Below, piece by piece: positions 1 to 13,602 of a stretch of DNA of 64,000 nucleotides. The stretch comes from Papaver somniferum (taxonomy: Eukaryota; Streptophyta; Magnoliopsida; Ranunculales; Papaveraceae). The stretch's first letter is position 1; every line of letters begins with the position of its first letter. The notes below the pieces were generated by a model. The model was given only the letters and a program-made list of their open reading frames with translations. It was not told the DNA's origin and searched no databases. The DNA lies in NCBI RefSeq assembly GCF_003573695.1, contig NC_039363.1, positions 159,242,406-159,306,405 on the forward strand. Reading direction: 5' to 3'. The position numbers were made by a program, and so were the translations under genes.

Positions 1-2544
1 TACTTTAATGGTTATACTTGGTCATAACATTATGATCAAAGTGCCAAGGAATTTATTGAATTACGAAGTATAACACTTATCTTTTGAACTTCGTAAATAC
101 GACATTGATATAATCTATTGTACATAGTTGTTGGATTATTTGTACATTATATAGGTATGATTTCACCATAGGAAACAATGTTTTATAACATTTGTTTAAA
201 GGAAGTACATATATGAACTTGTTTCATAAAAGGAAATCATGATTCATCAGGTTCTTCATTGAATATCTTTTGATTGACCAATATAAGATGAAAGGTAGAA
301 CCTATCTTAACTTGGTGAGATTTATTGTATAACCTGTCATACCCTATATAATATATCTAGTTGTAATTGGTCACAAGTTACATTGAAAATCAAGGTGTAA
401 CCGATCACAAGCTATATTGGAATGTAAGTTGTAACCGGTCACAAGTTACTTTGGGATCCAAGGTATAACTGGTTACAAGATGAATTGGGAAGGTATTTGT
501 AATTGGTCACAAGCTACCTTTGTTAAACATGGTGTAACAGATCACAAGCTACTTCGGGAAGCAAGGTATAACCGTTCACAAGATACTTTTTGGAGCAAGG
601 TGTAACCGATTATATCCTATCTTTGAAATCATGTTATAACTAGTCATAATATATTTTGGAGTGATGGTTGTTTTAGGGTAAAAACCTATTCTACTGGAAA
701 TGGTAAATTTGGGTGTGCCACCGAGAAAAGAATCTAAACCCTAAACAAATGTACTGCACATGAGTACTTTAGATTCGAGAGATCAATCTGTATAATTCTG
801 TCCTAAACCAAGAAATGGTCATTTCAGTCTTGCTTCGGTCACAAAATGAAGGAGAAGGGTTGATCTTAGAGGTACGCGAAGAAGGTGTTGAGATCATAAT
901 AGTTAACTCTGAAGGTGTGGCTATTTTATGACTTGTATCAGAATGTGGAACTTTCTTGTAGAATGTAAGCTATAAATTCTTTTTATGTTTTCTGGATACT
1001 TGTGCTGATAACGCTTTCGTCTGTTGAAATAGATTAAAAACTTATTTATACAAGTCATAATCGAACACACCCTGACCTCACATGAAGTGGAAGTATTTGA
1101 GTGATGAAGAAGTGAGGATCGTGTAAAATGTTGAAGACCACGTCCCTACTATGAGGGGAAGACTGGTCGATTTACACCCACTACTTCTCTGCTTCCACTA
1201 ACTGTCCCCTTTCCTGACACTTTCTCATAATGGGCATGTTGTACGCCGCACGCTGTAAACCACGAGATCAATACCCTGATGAACATCCCCCAGTTTGTGA
1301 CATAATTGATGTCTCGAGTATTTTTGTAGAAAAATATGCAGCAGGCTGCTGAGTGGGTCTTTCCTGCAAGACCTAATTATTCTGACCAATCACTCCCAAG
1401 CGGCGGAAAGTTATATGTGACAAGTTAAGTTGTGAGACTTTCCGCAAAAAATAGCATATAATTCTTTTAGATCAAATAATTAAATTATTTGTGAAATCAA
1501 TATTTATATAAAATCGTTTGTAATCGATGCATATAAAGCATCGCTTTTAAGAAAGCATCTCAAAAGAATCGATACCAATGAAGCATATTTATATAGAGCT
1601 TGTCTTGATTGGTCGCGGAACTTAATATCTTAAAAGGAGCGCGGCCGACCATCTTTGGGCAGCTGACAGGAGCCGTTTGAGCAGGCCAAGAGCAAGGCCA
1701 TCATCCCTTGTGGAAGAGGGGTGTACGGTGATCACTATGACACCTTATTGGTATCCCAGAAATAGATCTAAGTTGGTCAATTTTGCAAGCAAAGTTGGAC
1801 GACCAAGATGATTTGCGGCAGTAATAGGTTGTCGTTGAATTCATTAATACTTTTGAAAGCAGCACGACTAGCCTGCTTTGAGCAACTGCCCGGAATTATA
1901 CGAGCAGGTTGAGGATGGGCCGAGCAGGTTTAGATGGGGGTGGGGGGGGGAGGGACATATCATCATGATGTGTAGTATATTTCATACTACAAAAAGGGAA
2001 TAACAAAGATGTTCGAATAGAATATTTACCTAGCTTTCCTTTAGGGGGAGTCAAATATTTTGTTATTCATATGTCAACAACGGCATTTATTTATTGAATA
2101 TATACAGGTTATTGTGATGTTGAAACTTGGAATCAAGCTTATGGAGAATGAGTTATTTTTTAATTCGTTTAGATCCATATGTAATAAGAGTTTTGATACT
2201 AAAATTGACAAAGGGGGAAATTGTTAGAGCATATCTCTGTTGAAGCCACCAAGCGTTGGTATGTCAAGTTTGGTTGTCATATTTTAGTATCAAAACTCAT
2301 CTAGAGTCGCTTTATTAAATACTAGAGTCAACTTTGTGTAGGTTAGACTATAGAGTCTAGTAATGTTGAGACGTACAAGTATTACTCAGAATACCCGAAG
2401 AATGTGAAGAAGTAACGACTACAACAACAACATCATCCTTTCTCTCCAGGTTAATAATATTGACTTGATCTTGTTTCCATTCCTAACGTATTTTTGAAGT
2501 ATTATTATATTGAAAACATAACATGCAAAGATGTATATAAATAA
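1..2544 (+). repeat. Array copy 1
   Basis: The copia-type LTR body occupies 1-668 and ends in atggt (664-668), the target sequence of the gypsy insertion. The gypsy LTR fragment starts TGTTTTAGGG at 669 and runs to about 1930. A G-tract lies at about 1935-1954. Copia 3' internal sequence follows to a PPT (acaaagggggaaa), and a new copia LTR starts TGTTAGAGC at 2222. Confidence 0.95.
356..620 (+). repeat. Motif cluster inside the copia LTR (gtaaccgatcacaag-like)
   Basis: About seven degenerate copies of a 15-nt motif, consensus near GTAACCGGTCACAAG, recur roughly every 40-50 bp. The same cluster is present in every array unit and, as variants (gtaaccgatcctagt), in the LTRs at 26710-27030, 31970-32270, 42500-42930 and 46270-46430. 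Position in the 5' half of the LTR suggests an enhancer-like U3 module; this is inference. Confidence 0.75.
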
Positions 2545-5089
2545 TACTTTAATGGTTATACTTGGTCATAACATTATGATCAAAGTGCCAAGGAATTTAT
2601 TGAATTACGAAGTATAACACTTATCTTTTGAACTTCGTAAATACGACATTGATATAATCTATTGTACATAGTTGTTGGATTATTTGTACATTATATAGGT
2701 ATGATTTCACCATAGGAAACAATGTTTTATAACATTTGTTTAAAGGAAGTACATATATGAACTTGTTTCATAAAAGGAAATCATGATTCATCAGGTTCTT
2801 CATTGAATATCTTTTGATTGACCAATATAAGATGAAAGGTAGAACCTATCTTAACTTGGTGAGATTTATTGTATAACCTGTCATACCCTATATAATATAT
2901 CTAGTTGTAATTGGTCACAAGTTACATTGAAAATCAAGGTGTAACCGATCACAAGCTATATTGGAATGTAAGTTGTAACCGGTCACAAGTTACTTTGGGA
3001 TCCAAGGTATAACTGGTTACAAGATGAATTGGGAAGGTATTTGTAATTGGTCACAAGCTACCTTTGTTAAACATGGTGTAACAGATCACAAGCTACTTCG
3101 GGAAGCAAGGTATAACCGGTCACAAGATACTTTTTGGAGCAAGGTGTAACCGATTATATCCTATCTTTGAAATCATGTTATAACTAGTCATAATATATTT
3201 TGGAGTGATGGTTGTTTTAGGGTAAAAACCTATTCTACTGGAAATGGTAAATTTGGGTGTGCCACCGAGAAAAGAATCTAAACCCTAAACAAATGTACTG
3301 CACAGGAGTACTTTAGATTCGAGAGATCAATCTGTATAATTCTGTCCTAAACCAAGAAATGGTCGTTTCAGTCTTGCTTCGGTCACAAAATGAAGGAGAA
3401 GGGTTGATCTTAGAGGTACGCGAAGAAGGTGTTGAGATCATAATAGTTAACTCTGAAGGTGTGGTTATTTTAGACTTGTATCAGAATGTGGAACTTTCTT
3501 GTAGAATGTAAGCTATAAATTCTTTTTATGTTTTCTGGATACTTGTGCTGATAACGCTTTCGTCTGTTGAAATAGATTAAAAACTTATTTATACAAGTCA
3601 TAATCGAACACACCCTGACCTCACATGAAGTGGAAGTATTTGAGTGATGAAGAAGTGAGGATCGTGTAAAATGTTGAAGACCACGTCCCTACTATGAGGG
3701 GAAGACTGGTCGATTTACACCACTACTTCTCTGCTTCCACTAACTGTCCCCTTTCCTGACACTTTCTCATAATGGGCATGTTGTACGCCGCACGCTGTAA
3801 ACCACGAGATCAATACCCTGATGAACATCCCCCAGTTTGTGACATAATTGATGTCTCGAGTATTTTTGTAGAAAAATATGCAGCAGGCTGCTGAGTGGGT
3901 CTTTCCTGCAAGACCTAATTATTCTGACCAATCACTCCCAAGCGGCGGACAGTTATATGTGACAAGTTAAGTTGTGAGACTTTCCGCAAAAAATAGCATA
4001 TAATTCTTTTAGATCAAATAATTAAATTATTTGTGAAATCAATATTTATATAAAATCGTTTGTAATCGATGCATATAAAGCATCGCTTTTAAGCAAGCAT
4101 CTCAAAAGAATCGATACCAATGAAGCATATTTATATAGAGCTTGTCTTGATTGGTCGCGGAACTTAATATCTTAAAAGGAGCGCGGCCGACCATCTTTGG
4201 GCAGCTGACAGGAGCCGTTTGAGCAGGCCAAGAGCAAGTCCATCAGCCCTTGTGGAAGAGGGGTGTACGGTGATCACTATGACACCTTATTGGTATCCCA
4301 GAAATAGATCTAAGTTGGTCAATTTTGCAAGCAAAGTTGGACGACCAAGATGATTTGCGGCAGTAATAGGTTGTCGTTGAATTCATTAATACTTTTGAAA
4401 GCAGCACGACTAGCCTGCTTTGAGCAACTGCCCGGAATTATACGAGCAGGTTGAGGATGGGCCGAGCAGGTTTAGATGGGGGTGGGGGGGGGGGGGAGGG
4501 ACATATCATCATGATGTGTAGTATATTTCATACTACAAAAAGGGAATAACAAAGATGTTCGAATAGAATATTTACCTAGCTTTCCTTTAGGGGGAGTCAA
4601 ATATTTTGTTATTCATATGTCAACAACGGCATTTATTTATTGAATATATACAGGTTATTGTGATGTTGAAACTTGGAATCAAGCTTATGGAGAATGAGTT
4701 ATTTTTTAATTCGTTTAGATCCATATGTAATAAGAGTTTTGTTACTAAAATTGACAAAGGGGGAAATTGTTAGAGCATATCTCTGTTGAAGCCACCAAGC
4801 GTTGGTATGTCAAGTTTGGTTGTCATATTTAGTATCAAAACTCATCTAGAGTCGCTTTATTAAATACTAGAGTCAACTTTGTGTAGGTTAGACTATAGAG
4901 TCTAGTAATGTTGAGACGTACAAGTATTACTCAGAATACCCGAAGAATGTGAAGAAGTAACGACTACAACAACAACATCATCCTTTCTCTCCAGGTTAAT
5001 AATATTGACTTGATCTTGTTTCCATTCCTAACGTATTTTTGAAGTATTATTATATTGAAAACATAACATGCAAAGATGTATATAAATAA
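2545..5089 (+). repeat. Array copy 2
   Basis: Same order of parts as copy 1. The gypsy LTR begins in the segment after the atggt at about 3207-3211. The G-tract at 4478-4500 is longer than in copy 1. The new copia LTR begins TGTTAGAGC after the PPT near 4768. Confidence 0.95.
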
Positions 5090-7633
5090 TACTTTAATGG
5101 TTATACTTGGTCATAACATTATGATCAAAGTGCCAAGGAATTTATTGAATTACGAAGTATAACACTTATCTTTTGAACTTCGTAAATACGACATTGATAT
5201 AATCTATTGTACATAGTTGTTGGATTATTTGTACATTATATAGGTATGATTTCACCATAGGAAACAATGTTTTATAACATTTGTTTAAAGGAAGTACATA
5301 TATGAACTTGTTTCATAAAAGGAAATCATGATTCATCAGGTTCTTCATTGAATATCTTTTGATTGACCAATATAAGATGAAAGGTAGAACCTATCTTAAC
5401 TTGGTGAGATTTATTGTATAACCTGTCATACCCTATATAATATATCTAGTTGTAATTGGTCACAAGTTACATTGAAAATCAAGGTGTAACCGATCACAAG
5501 CTATATTGGAATGTAAGTTGTAACCGGTCACAAGTTACTTTGGGATCCAAGGTATAACTGGTTACAAGATGAATTGGGAAGGTATTTGTAATTGGTCACA
5601 AGCTACCTTTGTTAAACATGGTGTAACAGATCACAAGCTACTTCGGGAAGCAAGGTATAACCGTCACAAGATACTTTTTGGAGCAAGGTGTAACCGATTA
5701 TATCCTATCTTTGAAATCATGTTATAACTAGTCATATATTTTGGAGTGATGGTTGTTTTAGGGTAAAAACCTATTCTACTGGAAATGGTAAATTTGGGTG
5801 TGCCACCGGAAAAGAATCTAAACCCTAAACAAATGTACTGCACAGGAGTACTTTAGATTCGAGAGATCAATCTGTATAATTCTGTCCTAAACCAAGAAAT
5901 GGTCGTTTCAGTCTTGCTTCGGTCACAAAATGAAGGAGAAGGGTTGATCTTAGAGGTACGCGAAGAAGGTGTTGAGATCATAATAGTTAACTCTGAAGGT
6001 GTGGCTATTTTATGACTTGTATCAGAATGTGGAACTTTCTTGTAGAATGTAAGCTATAAATTCTTTTTATGTTTTCTGGATACTTGTGCTGATAACGCTT
6101 TCGTCTGTTGAAATAGATTAAAAACTTATTTATACAAGTCATAATCGAAACACCCTGACCTCACATGAAGTGGAAGTATTTGAGTGATGAAGAAGTGAGG
6201 ATCGTGTAAAATGTTGAAGACCACGTCCCTACTATGAGGGGAAGACTGGTCGATTTACACCCACTACTTCTCTGCTTCCACTAACTGTCCCCTTTCCTGA
6301 CACTTTCTCATAATGGGCATGTTGTACGCCGCACGCTGTAAACCACGAGATCAATACCCTGATGAACATCCCCCAGTTTGTGACATAATTGATGTCTCGA
6401 GTATTTTTGTAGAAAAATATGCAGCAGGCTGCTGAGTGGGTCTTTCCTGCAAGACCTAATTATTCTGACCAATCACTCCCAAGCGGCGGACAGTTATATG
6501 TGACAAGTTAAGTTGTGAGACTTGCCGCAAAAAATAGCATATAATTCTTTTAGATCAAATAATTAAATTATTTGTGAAATCAATATTTATAAAAATCGTT
6601 TGTAATCGATGCATATAAAGCATCGCTTTTAAGCAAGCATCTCAAAAGAATCGATACCTGAAGCATATTTATATAGAGCTTGTCTTGATTGGTCGCGGAA
6701 CTTAATATCTTAAAAGGAGCGCGGCCGACCATCTTTGGGCAGCTGACAGGAGCCGTTTGAGCAGGCCAAGAGCAAGTCCATCAGCCCTTGTGGAAGAGGG
6801 GTGTACGGTGATCACTATGACACCTTATTGGTATCCCAGAAATAGATCTAAGTTGGTCAATTTTGCAAGCAAAGTTGGACGACCAAGATGATTTGCGGCA
6901 GTAATAGGTTGTCGTTGAATTCATTAATACTTTTGAAAGCAGCACGACTAGCCTGCTTTGAGCAACTGCCCGGAATTATACGAGCAGGTTGAGGATGGGC
7001 CGAGCAGGTTTAGATGGGGGTGGGGGGGGGGTGGGGGAGGGACATATCATCATGATGTGTAGTATATTTCATACTACAAAAAGGGAATAACAAAGATGTT
7101 CGAATAGAATATTTACCTAGCTTTCCTTTAGGGGAGTCAAATATTTTGTTATTCTTCATATGTCAACAACGGCATTTATTTATTGAATATATACAGGTTA
7201 TTGTGATGTTGAAACTTGGAATCAAGCTTATGGAGAATGAGTTATTTTTTAATTCGTTTAGATCCATATGTAATAAGAGTTTTGATACTAAAATTGACAA
7301 AGGGGGAAATTGTTAGAGCATATCTCTGTTGAAGCCACCAAGCGTTGGTATGTCAAGTTTGGTTGTCATATTTTAGTATCAAAACTCATCTAGAGTCGCT
7401 TTATTAAATACTAGAGTCAACTTTGTGTAGGTTAGACTATAGAGTCTAGTAATGTTGAGACGTACAAGTATTACTCAGAATACCCGAAGAATGTGAAGAA
7501 GTAACGACTACAACAACAACATCATCCTTTCTCTCCAGGTTAATAATATTGACTTGATCTTGTTTCCATTCCTAACGTATTTTTGAAGTATTATTATATT
7601 GAAAACATAACATGCAAAGATGTATATAAATAA
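5090..7633 (+). repeat. Array copy 3
   Basis: Same order of parts. It carries several small private deletions, for example a shortened stretch near 5738 and the loss of four bases near 6657. The G-tract is about 7016-7041 and is interrupted by two T. Confidence 0.95.
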
Positions 7634-10179
7634 TACTTTAATGGTTATACTTGGTCATAACATTATGATCAAAGTGCCAAGGAATTTATTGAATTACGAA
7701 GTATAACACTTATCTTTTGAACTTCGTAAATACGACATTGATATAATCTATTGTACATAGTTGTTGGATTATTTGTACATTATATAGGTATGATTTCACC
7801 ATAGGAAACAATGTTTTATAACATTTGTTTAAAGGAAGTACATATATGAACTTGTTTCATAAAAGGAAATCATGATTCATCAGGTTCTTCATTGAATATC
7901 TTTTGATTGACCAATATAAGATGAAAGGTAGAACCTATCTTAACTTGGTGAGATTTATTGTATAACCTGTCATACCCTATATAATATATCTAGTTGTAAT
8001 TGGTCACAAGTTACATTGAAAATCAAGGTGTAACCGATCACAAGCTATATTGGAATGTAAGTTGTAACCGGTCACAAGTTACTTTGGGATCCAAGGTATA
8101 ACTGGTTACAAGATGAATTGGGAAGGTATTTGTAATTGGTCACAAGCTACCTTTGTTAAACATGGTGTAACAGATCACAAGCTACTTCGGGAAGCAAGGT
8201 ATAACCGTTCACAAGATACTTTTTGGAGCAAGGTGTAACCGATTATATCCTATCTTTGAAATCATGTTATAACTAGTCATAATATATTTTGGAGTGATGG
8301 TTGTTTTAGGGTAAAAACCTATTCTACTGGAAATGGTAAATTTGGGTGTGCCACCGAGAAAAGAATCTAAACCCTAAACAAATGTACTGCACATGAGTAC
8401 TTTAGATTCGAGAGATCAATCTGTATAATTCTGTCCTAAACCAAGAAATGGTCATTTCAGTCTTGCTTCGGTCACAAAATGAAGGAGAAGGGTTGATCTT
8501 AGAGGTACGCGAAGAAGGTGTTGAGATCATAATAGTTAACTCTGAAGGTGTGGCTATTTTATGACTTGTATCAGAATGTGGAACTTTCTTGTAGAATGTA
8601 AGCTATAAATTCTTTTTATGTTTTCTGGATACTTGTGCTGATAACGCTTTCGTCTGTTGAAATAGATTAAAAACTTATTTATACAAGTCATAATCGAACA
8701 CACCCTGACCTCACATGAAGTGGAAGTATTTGAGTGATGAAGAAGTGAGGATCGTGTAAAATGTTGAAGACCACGTCCCTACTATGAGGGGAAGACTGGT
8801 CGATTTACACCCACTACTTCTCTGCTTCCACTAACTGTCCCCTTTCCTGACACTTTCTCATAATGGGCATGTTGTACGCCGCACGCTGTAAACCACGAGA
8901 TCAATACCCTGATGAACATCCCCCAGTTTGTGACATAATTGATGTCTCGAGTATTTTTGTAGAAAAATATGCAGCAGGCTGCTGAGTGGGTCTTTCCTGC
9001 AAGACCTAATTATTCTGACCAATCACTCCCAAGCGGCGGACAGTTATATGTGACAAGTTAAGTTGTGAGACTTGCCGCAAAAAATAGCATATAATTCTTT
9101 TAGATCAAATAATTAAATTATTTGTGAAATCAATATTTATAAAAATCGTTTGTAATCGATGCATATAAAGCATCGCTTTTAAGCAAGCATCTCAAAAGAA
9201 TCGATACCCGTGAAGCATATTTATATAGAGCTTGTCTTGATTGGTCGCGGAACTTAATATCTTAAAAGGAGCGCGGCCGACCATCTTTGGGAGCTGACAG
9301 GAGCCGTTTGAGCAGGCCAAGGAAGTCCATCAGCCCTTGTGGAAGAGGGGTGTACGGTGATCACTATGACACCTTATTGGATCCCAGAATAGATCTAAGT
9401 TGGTCAATTTTGCAAGCAAAGTTGGACGACCAAGATGATTTGCGGCAGTAATAGGTTGTCGTTGAATTCATTAATACTTTTGAAAGCAGCACGACTAGCC
9501 TGCTTTGAGCAACTGCCCGGAATTATACGAGCAGGTTGAGGATGGGCCGAGCAGGTTTAGATGGGGGGGGGGGGGGGGGGGGGGTGGGGACATATCATCA
9601 TGATGTGTAGTATATTTCATACTACAAAAAGGGAATAACAAAGATGTTCGAATAGAATATTTACCTAGCTTTCCTTTAGGGGGAGTCAAATATTTTGTTA
9701 TTCATATGTCAACAACGGCATTTATTTATTGAATATATACAGGTTATTGTGATGTTGAAACTTGGAATCAAGCTTATGGAGAATGAGTTATTTTTTAATT
9801 CGTTTAGATCCATATGTAATAAGAGTTTTGATACTAAAATTGACAAAGGGGGAAATTGTTAGAGCATATCTCTGTTGAAGCCACCAAGCGTTGGTATGTC
9901 AAGTTTGGTTGTCATATTTTAGTATCAAAACTCATCTAGAGTCGCTTTATTAAATACTAGAGTCAACTTTGTGTAGGTTAGACTATAGAGTCTAGTAATG
10001 TTGAGACGTACAAGTATTACTCAGAATACCCGAAGAATGTGAAGAAGTAACGACTACAACAACAACATCATCCTTTCTCTCCAGGTTAATAATATTGACT
10101 TGATCTTGTTTCCATTCCTAACGTATTTTTGAAGTATTATTATATTGAAAACATAACATGCAAAGATGTATATAAATAA
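7634..10179 (+). repeat. Array copy 4
   Basis: Same order of parts. It has the longest uninterrupted G-tract of the array, 22 G at 9563-9584 followed by T and four G. The short minus-strand open frame over this point is only poly-proline from the C-rich complement and is not a gene. Confidence 0.95.
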
Positions 10180-12930
10180 TACTTTAATGGTTATACTTGG
10201 TCATAACATTATGATCAAAGTGCCAAGGAATTTATTGAATTACGAAGTATAACACTTATCTTTTGAACTTCGTAAATACGACATTGGTATAATCTATTGT
10301 ACATAGTTGTTGGATTATTTGTACATTATATAGGTATGATTTCACCATAGGAAACAATGTTTTATAACATTTGTTTAAAGGAAGTACATATATGAACTTG
10401 TTTCATAAAAGGAAATCATGATTCATCAGGTTCTTCATTGAATATCTTTTGATTGACCAATATAAGATGAAAGGTAGAACCTATCTTAACTTGGTGAGAT
10501 TTATTGTATAACCTGTCATACCCTATATAATATATCTAGTTGTAATTGGTCACAAGTTACATTGAAAATCAAGGTGTAACCGATCACAAGCTATATTGGA
10601 ATGTAAGTTGTAACCGGTCACAAGTTACTTTGGGATCCAAGGTATAACTGGTTACAAGATGAATTGGGAAGGTATTTGTAATTGGTCACAAGCTACCTTT
10701 GTTAAACATGGTGTAACAGATCACAAGCTACTTCGGGAAGCAAGGTATAACCGTTCACAAGATACTTTTTGGAGCAAGGTGTAACCGATTATATCCTATC
10801 TTTGAAATCATGTTATAACTAGTCATAATATATTTTGGAGTGATGGTTGTTTTAGGGTAAAAACCTATTCTACTGGAAATGGTAAATTTGGGTGTGCCAC
10901 CGAGAAAAGAATCTAAACCCTAAACAAATGTACTGCACATGAGTACTTTAGATTCGAGAGATCAATCTGTATAATTCTGTCCTAAACCAAGAAATGGTCA
11001 TTTCAGTCTTGCTTCGGTCACAAAATGAAGGAGAAGGGTTGATCTTAGAGGTACGCGAAGAAGGTGTTGAGATCATAATAGTTAACTCTGAAGGTGTGGC
11101 TATTTTATGACTTGTATCAGAATGTGGAACTTTCTTGTAGAATGTAAGCTATAAATTCTTTTTATGTTTTCTGGATACTTGTGCTGATAACGCTTTCGTC
11201 TGTTGAAATAGATTAAAAACTTATTTATACAAGTCATAATCGAACACACCCTGACCTCACATGAAGTGGAAGTATTTGAGTGATGAAGAAGTGAGGATCG
11301 TGTAAAATGTTGAAGACCACGTCCCTACTATGAGGGGAAGACTGGTCGATTTACACCCACTACTTCTCTGCTTCCACTAACTGTCCCCTTTCCTGACACT
11401 TTCTCATAATGGGCATGTTGTACGCCGCACGCTGTAAACCACGAGATCAATACCCTGATGAACATCCCCCAGTTTGTGACATAATTGATGTCTCGAGTAT
11501 TTTTGTAGAAAAATATGCAGCAGGCTGCTGAGTGGGTCTTTCCTGCAAGACCTAATTATTCTGACCAATCACTCCCAAGCGGCGGACAGTTATATGTGAC
11601 AAGTTAAGTTGTGAGACTTGCCGCAAAAAAATAGCATATAATTCTTTAGATCAAATAATTAAATTATTTGTGAAATCAATATTATAAAAAATCGTTTGTA
11701 ATCGATGCATATAAGCATCGCTTTTAAGCAAGCATCTCAAAAAGAATCGATACCCGTGAAGCATATTTATATAGAGCTTGTCTTGATTGGTCGCGGAACT
11801 TAATATCTAAAAAGGAGCGCGGCCGACTATCTTTGGGAAGCTGACAGGAGCCGTTTGAGCAGGCCAAGGGAAAGTCCATCAGCCCTTGTGGAACAGGGGT
11901 GTACGGTGATCACTACGACACCTTATTGGAATCCCAGAATTAGATCTAAGTCGGTCAATTTTGCAAGCAAAGTTGGACGACCAAGATGATTTGCGGCAGT
12001 AATAGGTTGTCGTTGAATTCATTAATACTTTTGAAAGCAGCACGACTAGCCTGCTTTGAGCAACTGCCCGGAATTATACGAGCAGGTTGAGGATGGGCCG
12101 AGCAGGTTTAGATGGGGGTGGGGGGGGGGGAGGGACATATCATCATGATGTGTAGTATATTTCATACTACAAAAAGGGAATAACAAAGATGTTCGAATAG
12201 AATATTTACCTAGCTTTCCTTTAGGGGGAGTCAAATATTTTGTTATTCATATGTCAACAACGGCATTTATTTATTGAATATATACAGGTTATTGTGATGT
12301 TGAAACTTGGAATCAAGCTTATGGAGAATGAGTTATTTTGTAATTCGTTTAGATCCATATGTAATAAGAGTTTTGTTACTAAAATTGACAAAGGGGGAAA
12401 TTGTTAGAGCATATCTCTGTCGAAGCCACCAAGCGTTGGTATGTCAAGTTTGGTTGTCATATTTTAGTATCAAAACTCATCTAGAGTCGCTTGATTATTG
12501 TGATGTTGAAACTTGGAATCAAGCTTATGGAGAATGATTTATTTTGTAATTCGTTTAGATCCATATGTAATAAGAGTTTTGTTACTAAAATTGACAAAGG
12601 GGGAAATTGTTAGAGCATATCTCTGTCGAAGCCACCAAGCGTTGGTATGTCAAGTTTGGTTGTCATATTTTAGTATCAAAACTCATCTAGAGTCGCTTGA
12701 TTAAATACTAGAGCCAACTTTGTGTAGGTTAGACTAGAGAGTCTAGTAATGTTGAGACGTACAATTATTACTCAGAATACCCGAAGAATGTGAAGAAGTA
12801 ACGACTACAACAACAACATCATCCTTTCTCTTCAGGTTAATAATATTGACTTGATCTTGTTTTCATTCCTAATGTATTTTTGAAGTCTTATTATATTGAA
12901 AACAAAACATGCAAAGATGTATATAAATAA
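10180..12930 (+). repeat. Array copy 5 (long variant)
   Basis: Same order of parts, with the G-tract at about 12114-12134. It contains a private 206-bp tandem duplication over the PPT/LTR start, which explains its 2751-bp length. Its last ~300 bp is already more diverged from copies 1-4 and resembles copy 6, as expected at an array edge. Confidence 0.93.
12289..12700 (+). repeat. 206-bp direct tandem duplication
   Basis: The segment 12289-12494 is repeated at 12495-12700 with only very few differences. Each half holds the end of copia internal sequence, the PPT and about 90 bp of LTR start (TGTTAGAGC at 12402 and 12608). The junction has short microhomology (ttgatta/ttatt). Confidence 0.9.
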
Positions 12931-13602
12931 TAATTTAATGGTTATACTTGGTCATAACATTATGATCAAAGTGTCAAGGAATTTATTGAATTACGAAGTA
13001 TAACACTTATCTTTTGAACTTCGTAAATACGACATTGATATCATATATTGTACATAGTTGTTGGATTATTTGTACATTATATAGGTATGATTTCACCATA
13101 GGAAACAATGTTTTATAACATTTGTTTAAAGGAAGTACATATATGAACTTGTTTCATAATCGAAATGAAATCATGATTGATCAGGTTCTTCATTGAATAT
13201 CTTTTGAGTGACCAATATAAGATGAAAGGTAGAACCTATCTTAACTTGGTGAGATTTATTGTATAACCTGTCATACCCTATATAATATAGCTAGTTGTAA
13301 TTGGTCACAAGTTACATTGGAAATCAAGGTGTAACCGATCACAAGCTATATTGGAATGCAAGTTGTAACCGGTCACAAGTTACTTTGGGATCCAAGGTAT
13401 AACCGGTTACAAGATGAATTGGGAAGGTATTTGTAATTGGTCATAAGCTACCTTTGGTAAACATGGTGTAACAGATCACAAGCTACTTCGGGAAGCAAGG
13501 TATAACCGGTCACAAGATAATTTTTGGAGCAAGGTGTAACCGATTATATCCTATCTTTGAAATCATGTTATAACCAGTCATAATATATTTTGGAGTGATG
13601 GT
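12608..13602 (+). mobile_element. Copia-like element C: left LTR, part before the G insertion
   Basis: The LTR begins TGTTAGAGC directly after a PPT (gacaaagggggaaat), the boundary seen for the other copia-like LTRs here. It overlaps the diverged sixth unit of the array. It is cut at 13602 by gypsy element G, with TSD atggt at 13598-13602, and resumes at 40343. It contains the GTAACCGGTCACAAG-type motif cluster at about 13290-13530. Confidence 0.85.

Larger units (their letters stand above)
1..12930. repeat. Tandem array of five ~2.54-kb units derived from nested retrotransposons
   Basis: The same start sequence (tactttaatggttatactt) recurs at 1, 2545, 5090, 7634 and 10180, giving units of 2544, 2545, 2544, 2546 and 2751 bp; the last is longer because of a 206-bp internal duplication. 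The copies differ by only scattered substitutions, small indels and G-tract length. Position 1 is inside a repeat, so the array continues to the left. Each unit contains, in order: the middle of a copia-type LTR; TSD atggt; the first ~1.26 kb of a gypsy LTR in the same orientation as at 13603; a G-tract; ~270 bp of copia 3' internal sequence ending in a polypurine tract (PPT); and the first ~320 bp of the copia LTR. I infer repeated unequal exchange or duplication of one nested-insertion junction. No credible coding sequence is present in the array. Confidence 0.97.

Noticed and set aside
356..620. Repeats with spacers resembling a CRISPR array
   Set aside because: The motif is degenerate, spacing is irregular, the spacers recur between copies, and the context is a plant LTR.
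3285..3295. Telomere-like aaaccctaaac
   Set aside because: Only about one and a half units, repeated once per gypsy LTR; not a telomeric array.
9495..9689. Minus-strand ORF with poly-proline
   Set aside because: It is the complement of the array G-tract; the frame and length change between copies with tract length.
12307..12704. Two plus-strand ORFs starting MESSLWRM
   Set aside because: They are created by the 206-bp duplication across the PPT/LTR border and have no conserved equivalent in other copies.
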